Assembly: GCA_032622095.1 (NCBI GenBank)
Contig: CP136068.1
Span: 16,039,729-16,103,728, forward strand
Reading direction: 5' to 3'
DNA: 64,000 bases
Source: Siphonodentalium dalli
Taxonomy: Eukaryota > Mollusca > Scaphopoda > Gadilida > Siphonodentaliidae
This document shows, one piece after another, positions 56,986 to 64,000 of the stretch. The translations under genes were made by a program, and so were the position numbers. Within the stretch, counting starts at the first letter, position 1. The number at the start of each line of letters is the position of its first letter. The notes below the pieces were generated by a model. It was not told where the DNA came from and ran no database searches. It saw only the letters and a program-made list of their open reading frames with translations.

Positions 56986-58964
56986 ATATACAAAATACTA
57001 CATATATTCCTTACATCGCAACATGGCGACCACGTTGCTCAGCTTGTTAATGTTATGGCGAACTGGGTCACATATGTCGTCCAACAAATTACGAGTCTTG
57101 TTCTGACTGTAGTTTAGAGAGCGTCCTGCTTTATCCTTGTGCATAACGGGACAGTCCATTAATTCCTCACATCTCTATGCAATCATTACATTCACCAGAA
57201 TGTGATAAAAGCGAATATTTTGATAAATGGAGTTCTACTATACCCAAACTCTCGCATTGTAGAAATATCACGGGCATGTCACTTACGAATCAGTTAACTA
57301 ATACTAAAGTTATCAATCAGAAACCATCTCAGACAGACGCACGGATAGACATGTTGATTACTATATTCCTCCTCCATATGTCGGGGACAATTATATATAT
57401 ATTTTGATGAACGGACGGACGGACGGACGGACGAACAAGCTGATTCATGTAGGCATATACAATTCCCACCCCACCTACAACTGATTGCAGGGTATAATAA
57501 GGTAATAATTATAATATAAATGGTACCTGAACACTCCACATTAATGCACGTATAATCGGAAGATTAATGAGAATGCTTTAATGTCGTTCTCTTTAGCACT
57601 GCACATTTGCAGAATTCCAACATGGAAATACGACACCAATTTGACGATTTCCCTATGTTGGATGTTACTAACTCCGAAAATATCCGTCCCATTCTCACAA
57701 GACTTGACCCACATGGGCAGATAAGTGGTTCAAACAAGCACATAACATGTACGGCTATCAATGAACGTTGAATCCGAATAATAAAATGAATTTCACGGTA
57801 TATTCAACAGTCACGATAAACAACAACACACAAAGCAATCCACATGGGTATGAACGTAACCGAACAGAAAAGAGCGTTATCTACATTCCCTATATGATAG
57901 GAATAATGAGCGTTTGTTTCACGTTTGCTTGTTGACAAGACTTATATGACGGCGCACGAACCTATCAGTGGTGTTTTATTTTGTGAAAGTATAAAGGGAG
58001 TCATTTCTAATTTGGCAGACATATACTAACGGAAAGAATTGAATGTCCATTTGCAATATCCTACGGTGTATAACAATATACAAATTGTTATTACGAAAAT
58101 GATGATGTTTGCATTTTTCTATGTGTTTATCGTTGTTATCGCAAATGAAATAATTGGATATACGTCGTCTTTACGTTAGTATAAGATTACATAGTATAAC
58201 TAAGCCTTGTTTGATCCCATTAATGTAATTTTTTTATTTTGTTTGGTTGTATATGAGATGCAGTGCGTTGAAGATGCGAAAGAAAATACAAAAGTGAAAT
58301 GCACGCACGCAGATAGTTCATGACACACTATACACGATAAAATGATAATTTAGCACACACCATGGGCTACAAAATTTAAGAATAGGTGGGTTTATATTCA
58401 AATCTAAGTTATTTGGTTTATAACAGCTCCGATATGTATTCATACCAATATACCACTCTGGAAATGATTTTTGGAATTCGATGGGAGTTCTGTCGGTTCC
58501 CACGTAGAGGAATGAGTCTGGCCTGCGAGTGTGTGTTCGAATCGGAGCTAGGTTCCACCCGCGGGAGGATGGGGTAGCCGGAGAGGGGAGTGTAAATATT
58601 TGGCGTATATATAGAAATTATATATTTGAGCGGAAATTTTGTGAAGAGCTCTTTTCACTTGACTGAGGAAAAAATAATTTTCTAAGTCCAAAAGTTTAGG
58701 TTGAAATAATGAAGCCTTTTTCAAAAAGTGAAAACAAAATGAACGACTTTTCTGGTACAGGTTGATTTGGACCCTTTTGGACTCTGGTTTCCCCAAAAGT
58801 CGACCCCGTTTCGTGCGTAGCAAAACGAGAAATTTATCAATCAGTATTTGAATAAGACGGGATGAAAGGTGCAGCCGCGTCTTTGACACGGCTAGTTTGT
58901 TGAATGACACGTGAACATGTACAACATTCGTTCATAGTTCGTGTATTATACTTTGAATAGACAA
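56986..58964. other. no gene supported
   Basis: It holds a GGAC microsatellite (57411-57434) and unique AT-rich DNA. Frames of up to 120 codons (58548-58910, minus) have no recognisable features. Confidence 0.35.
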
Positions 58965-59740
58965 TTTCTTTGTTAACAGTTTGTTAACGGGGTTAGGTTT
59001 GAGCGGACCTTTGTCAAAATTTCCTGGTTTGGTCTTCTGTCTATGTTTAATACGTTCAGTACATACTTTTCTCTGGCCTCCATCGTCATAATACCGCAAG
59101 TAGGTAATCGTTTTGAAGTACTAGAAATTCCCCATCGAATGACACCAAACACGTGACGATCGGTTGAAGGAATTTAAATTCATAGTGCATTTTCTGTAAA
59201 CTTGAACAAAAGGAAGGGGCCACAATCTACATTTGTCAACCGATTCATAAAATTCACTCACAATGACACTCAATACATCATATAGATACTTCACAACCAT
59301 TTTGGTTCAAATCGGCGACAAAAAAAATATGACCAATTTTGCCCCTCCCCTAGCCCGGAAAAATTTGAGCGGACCTTTGTCAAACTTTCCTGGTTTGATC
59401 TTCTGTCTATGTTTAAGCACTTTCTACACATGGACTTTATTAGTACATTTTTCGATGTGTTATAACTTGGTCATTTCTCACCCGATTTACAAAATTCTTT
59501 CACGAGTAGCATCAGTACGTCGTATAGATACCCGACAGTAAAATAGCTGGGATCGGTGACAAGAAAAAAATTGACAAATTTTGCACCCCTCCCCATGTCA
59601 ACAAATTGTTTTCGGACCTTGGTGAAAATTTCCCCGATTCGTACACTTTCGTTAGTTAACACGATTACGAGAACCAAATTCAGCTGCTTGACTTCTCATA
59701 GGAGAAGATCTGGGCACAAACTTTTTCCAAAATTTTGGTT
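58965..59740. repeat. two degenerate copies of a roughly 380-base unit
   Basis: TTTGAGCGGACCTTTGTCAAA-TTTCCTGGTTTG-TCTTCTGTCTATGTTTAA occurs at 58998 and 59366, each followed by a GACACTCAAT/AGTAGCATCAGTACGTC--ATAGATAC and ATCGG-GACAA-AAAAA block. Confidence 0.65.
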
Positions 59741-60034
59741 TAAGGGCCATAACTCTAATAAGCAAGCTGGGACATAAACCTAAATGTCTCGAGTCGCTGT
59801 AGGTCGGCAAGGTGCATATATCTACCAAATTTCAATATTCTATCTTTTAAACTTTCAGAGATATAAGGGTTACAAAATATATTAAGAAGAATAAATAATA
59901 GTGAAAAATAAAAAATTGAATAACAACATACTTCCATATTAAAATATGGAAGTATAATAACATATTTGAAACCAAAACGTGGAAATAGTAGTCCCGATCG
60001 ATGATGAATTATGAAAAATAATTGTGCAGCGAGT

Positions 60035-62560
60035 ATATGTGTTATGTTAAGTTTCGAATTGCGCAATTTAACCTTGAATTGTCCATTTTGAAGGTCAATG
60101 TCAGGTGGGGTCACGATTTGACCAGTCCAAAACACTGCCCGGACAAAAGTCCCCGTCGAAATATATCAGGTTTTACCCGATTTGACCTCGAATTGATCAT
60201 TTTGAAGGTCAAGGTCAGGTCTGGTCACGATTTGACCTATCCAAAACACTCAGTGGACAAAAGTAACCATATGTATCAAATTTCGTCGAAATCCCATAAA
60301 AATTCGCGATTTGACCTTGAATTGACCCGATTTCAAGGTCATGGTCACGTCGCACGGGCAACTGAATAGGCTTATGACACTCCCCATACGAAAGTACCCC
60401 TAGACACTAATTTTCGTCGAAATCCCGTGATACTCGGGCGTTCGTGGGGTGACGATTTGACCCGTCCAAAACACTGCCCGGACAAAAGTACCCAACAAAA
60501 GTACCCGTCGAAATCCATCCGGTTTTACCCAATTTGACCTCGTATTCATTATGTTGAATGTCAAGGTAAGGTCGGGGTCACGACTCGACCCCTCCAAAAC
60601 ACTCAGTGGACAAAAGTAACCCCACGTATCAAATTTCGTCGAAATCCCACCAAAATTCGCGATTTGACTTGGTATGTGGGGGTACATTCGGCCGATGAGT
60701 GGCATGGGCCTGTTAATTTGCTCGTGCGACGTGACCCTGACCTTCAAATCGGGTCATTTCAAGGTCAAACGCCTTAATATCACGGGATTTCGATGAAAAT
60801 TAGTGTCTAGGGACACTTTCGTATGGGGAGTGTTATAAACCTATTCATTTGCCCGCGCGACGTGACCTTGAAATCAGGTCAATTCAAGGTCAAATCGAGA
60901 ATTTGATGGGATTTTCACCAAATTTGAAACATAGGGTTACCTTTGTCCACTGAGTGTTTTGGACAGGCCAAATCGTGACCCCAACCTGACCTTGACCTAC
61001 AAAATGATCAATGCAAGGTCAAATCGGGTAAAACCGGATATATTTCGACGGGTACTTTTGTCCGGGCAGTGTTTTGGACGGGTCAATTCGTTACCCCGAC
61101 CTGACCTTGACCTTCAAAATGATCAATTCAATGTCAAATATGGTAAAACCGGATGGATTTCGACGGGTACTTTTGTCGGGTACTTTTGTCCGGGCAGTGT
61201 TTTGGACGGTTCAAATCGTGACCCCACCTGACCTTGACCTTTAAAATGGACAATTCAAGGTCAAACCGCGCAATTCGTCGAAAAGCAGAGGAGAAACTTT
61301 TGGCCGGGGAGTGGCATAGGCCTATTAATATATTTTGGGAAATCTGTGTGTGTGCGTGTGTGTGTGCGTGTGTGTCTGTTCGCGATGGACTCGAAAACGG
61401 CAGCGCCAATTTGGATGAAACTTGGTATGTGGGGGTATTTTCGGCCGGGGAGTGACATGGGCCTATTAATTTGCCCGTGCGACGTGACCTTGACCTTGAA
61501 ATCGGGTCGTTTCAAGGTCAAACGCCCGAGTATCACGGGATTTCGAAAAAAATTAGTGTCTGGGGACACTTTCGTATGGGGAGTGCCTATTCGTTTGCCC
61601 GTGCGACGTGACCTTGACCTTGACATCGGATCAATTCAAGGTCAAATCGCGAATTTGTATGGGATTTCGACGAAATTTGATACATAGGGTTACTTTTGCC
61701 CACTGGGTGTTTTTTACGGGTCGAGGCGTGACCCCACCTGACCTTGACCATCAAAATGATGAATTCGAGGTCGAAAAGCAGAGGGGAATCTTTCGGCCGG
61801 GGAGTGGCATAGGCTTATTAATTTGCCCGTGCGACGTGACCTTGACCTTCAAATCGGGTCAATTCAAGGTCAAATCGAGAATTTGTATGGGATATTGTCC
61901 ACTGAGTGTTTTCGACGGGTCAAATCGTGACCCCGACCTGACCTTGACCTTCAAAATGATCAATTCAAGGTCAACTCAGGTAAAACCGGATGGATTTCGA
62001 CGGGTACTTTTGTCGGGTACTTTTGTCCGGTCAGTGTTTTGGACGGGTCAAATCGTGACCTCACCTCATCTTGACATTCAAAATGGAAAATTCAAGGTCA
62101 AATCGCACAATTCGCCGAAAAGCAGAGGGGAAACTGCCCTTAAGGTGAGGTCGGGTCACGATTTGACATTCAGTGGACAAAAGTAACCCTATCTATAAAA
62201 TTTCGTCGACATCCCATCAAAATTCGCGATTTGACCTTGAATTGACCCGATTTCAAGGTCAAGGTGACGTCGCATGGGCAAACGAATTGACTTACGACAC
62301 TCCCCATACGAAAGTATCCACAGACACTAATTTTCACCGAAATCCCGTGATACTCGGGCGTTTCACCTTGAAATGACACGATTTCAAGATCAAGGTCACG
62401 CCGCACGGAAAATTAACAGGCCCATGTCACTCCCCGGCCGAAAGTAACCCCACATACCAAGTTTCATCGAAATCGGTTCGGTCGTTTTCTAGTCCATCGC
62501 GAACACAGACAGACACCCCCCCCCCCCACACACACACACAAAGACAGATTTCCCAAAATA
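60035..62560. repeat. tandem and inverted array rich in TCAAGGTCA (TGACCTTGA)
   Basis: Units contain GTCACGATTTGACC--TCCAAAACACT--C-GGACAAAAGTA, AAATTTCGTCGAAATCCCA and TGACCTTGA---GACC / CAAGGTCAAGGTCA in both orientations, flipping near 60760 and again near 62130. The outer arms TTTTGGGAAATCTGTGTGTGTG (61331) and its inverse (62520-62552) show a foldback. About 30 CAAGGTCA or TGACCTTG words were counted by eye. Frames here (up to 192 codons at 61608-62186) translate the repeat and are not genes. Confidence 0.85.
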
Positions 62561-64000
62561 TATAATAGAGTTTTTTTCGTTATAAATGTATACATGTGTT
62601 GCTGTTATAACACCGTGGTAATATTGAGTTTAAATGTCTGCTATTCACACTAACCTGTAGGATCTCCTGCGAACGTTTTACTGAATCCATTTGAGAATCT
62701 AAAGCTTCCTCCATATCAATACGACAATGTACGTGTACATGAGAATCAACAGATGTTTTCCAATAGAATTGCACGAAATTTCACATATTGCACGTGCTTC
62801 GCGGTGTATACACACAACCTTCATCGAACGAGTTCACTTTGTGTCATTATTGCCTCGTGGCAACATGTAACTGACTCCATGATAGTAGGCGTTTTCTTTA
62901 ATGTACTTTAGTGACGGCAAAATAGGATGTGGAAATTAATTTTTTTTTTATTTGATAATCCTTTGCATCGGGTCTGATGTGACAGGGGCTCATTCAGGAC
63001 GCTCGGGGTATGGGAAACTGATATCGTTATATTTATATCGACAACAGAGGGATTATAGATTAATTACCACATGTACACATCCGTTTGGTATATCAGCATA
63101 GCTTCGATATTAAAGTTGCTATTTGATATTGAAGTTATTTACAGGCTTCATTTACACAGTTTGATTCAAAGTAAACATCGATCTTTGTTGGTAATCGGAA
63201 ATGGCCTGACAATCACACCTGTTTGTTTTGTTTAAAAACTGGTTCTATTTTTGTATCTATCTAACGACAGTCACTTTTACAAGATGCAAATATACCCACA
63301 TATGTATCTTGGAAATCGTGAAATTCAGAAAGAAGCTATATTATCGTGTTACATGGCGCTTAACACAGTCCATTCTCATCGGAAGCTATTTTAGTAAATG
63401 AATATATAGCGAGATTGAGATGGCTTGTGGACCTGGCTGTTACAACTGCGTTTTACATTCAATACTACAGTTGTATTGCGTATGTTTATTAAAGCGTGCA
63501 CATTGCGCTTAGATACTAGAACGTTTTTATTTATTTTGACAATCGGTAAAAGCCGATGTTCAACTGCGAGGTACGATTAATTTCCGATGGGCTATTATCG
63601 GCCGATGGCCGATTCCGATTCCGATTATCGGAACATCACTACTTGTGGTGCTTAGTAACAGTAACCATGTAGCCTATTGGTGGGCGGTACGTACCGATAG
63701 GTCCATTGATATCCCATCTGGGAGCAATTGATCGCCCAAAGAGATTGTTAAAGCACGGAATCGACAATAGGCCATCGTGATCAATATGACATTGGCCAAT
63801 TCGCCGTTTCCGAAGAATTCTTATGCGATTTAGGCCTATGCAATAGTTTCGTTTCCAGCAATGTCTTTGGTTAGCTAAACGAAAACCAGCGAAGACATCA
63901 TGCCAAGGTGCATGATGTTATATGTATGTACGTCATTTGGCTTTGTGGCCCAAAATCCAGACAAAATTCCACGTGTTATGTGGTCTCCGCCGGGAACACA
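62561..64000. other. no gene supported
   Basis: Mostly unique AT-rich DNA. CCGATGG-C-ATTATCGGCCGATGGCCGATTCCGATTCCGATTATCGGAACATCAC at 63570-63638 is a short self-similar repeat; nothing else is recognised. Confidence 0.4.

Noticed and set aside
61608-62186. 192-codon frame
   Set aside because: It runs through the TCAAGGTCA array; the peptide is a repetition of DLTLTF-K type words arising from the repeat.

Overview
The window looks like nuclear DNA of an AT-rich animal, most likely a marine invertebrate and perhaps a mollusc or another lophotrochozoan. The evidence is the mix of miniature inverted-repeat transposons, a hAT transposase relic, a non-LTR retrotransposon scrap, many degenerate dispersed and tandem repeats, microsatellites, AATAAA signals and a few exon-like reading frames with splice sites. 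Nothing is bacterial: there are no operons or Shine-Dalgarno sites and coding density is very low. The species call rests on repeat style only and is weak. Positions 1 to about 19700 are of a different kind. A palindrome of about 13.6 kb (left arm 1865-8647, 36-base GC-rich spacer 8648-8683, right arm 8684-15484) has arms that are about 99.9% identical by eye. Each arm carries the same unrecognised acidic-tailed gene (207 codons from its first ATG) in its outer third, and a small frame with a degenerate zinc finger beside the spacer. The DNA outside the arms differs on the two sides but is related in content. On the left is a partial baculovirus-F/Gypsy-Env-like membrane fusion protein gene (minus strand, running off position 1) and a 103-residue helical protein (1472-1783). 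On the right is an 89-residue protein (16632-16901) that looks like a distant paralog of the 103-residue one, plus two candidate small genes (15942-16127 and 18312-18509). These genes are intronless, and the flanking small ones have a TATA-like box about 40-65 bases before the ATG. I read 1-19700 as part of a large virus-like mobile element or endogenous DNA-virus-like insertion whose repeat arms sit head to head. That reading is inference: no polymerase, integrase or capsid gene lies in the window, and the element continues to the left. From about 20 kb onward the window is host-type DNA: two copies of a TA-flanked miniature transposon, one split by a 1.1-kb hAT relic; a TTAA-flanked foldback element; a 208-base hAT-like hairpin element with a perfect 8-base target duplication; a two-monomer satellite (35515-37950); a 480-base direct duplication; and a 2.5-kb array packed with TCAAGGTCA words (60035-62560). 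Possible host exons lie near 24879-25229, 27228-27355, 41405-41640 and 43752-43806; none is identified. A 45-base stretch of the palindrome also occurs inside the satellite at 37484, the one sequence link seen between the virus-like part and the host-type part.
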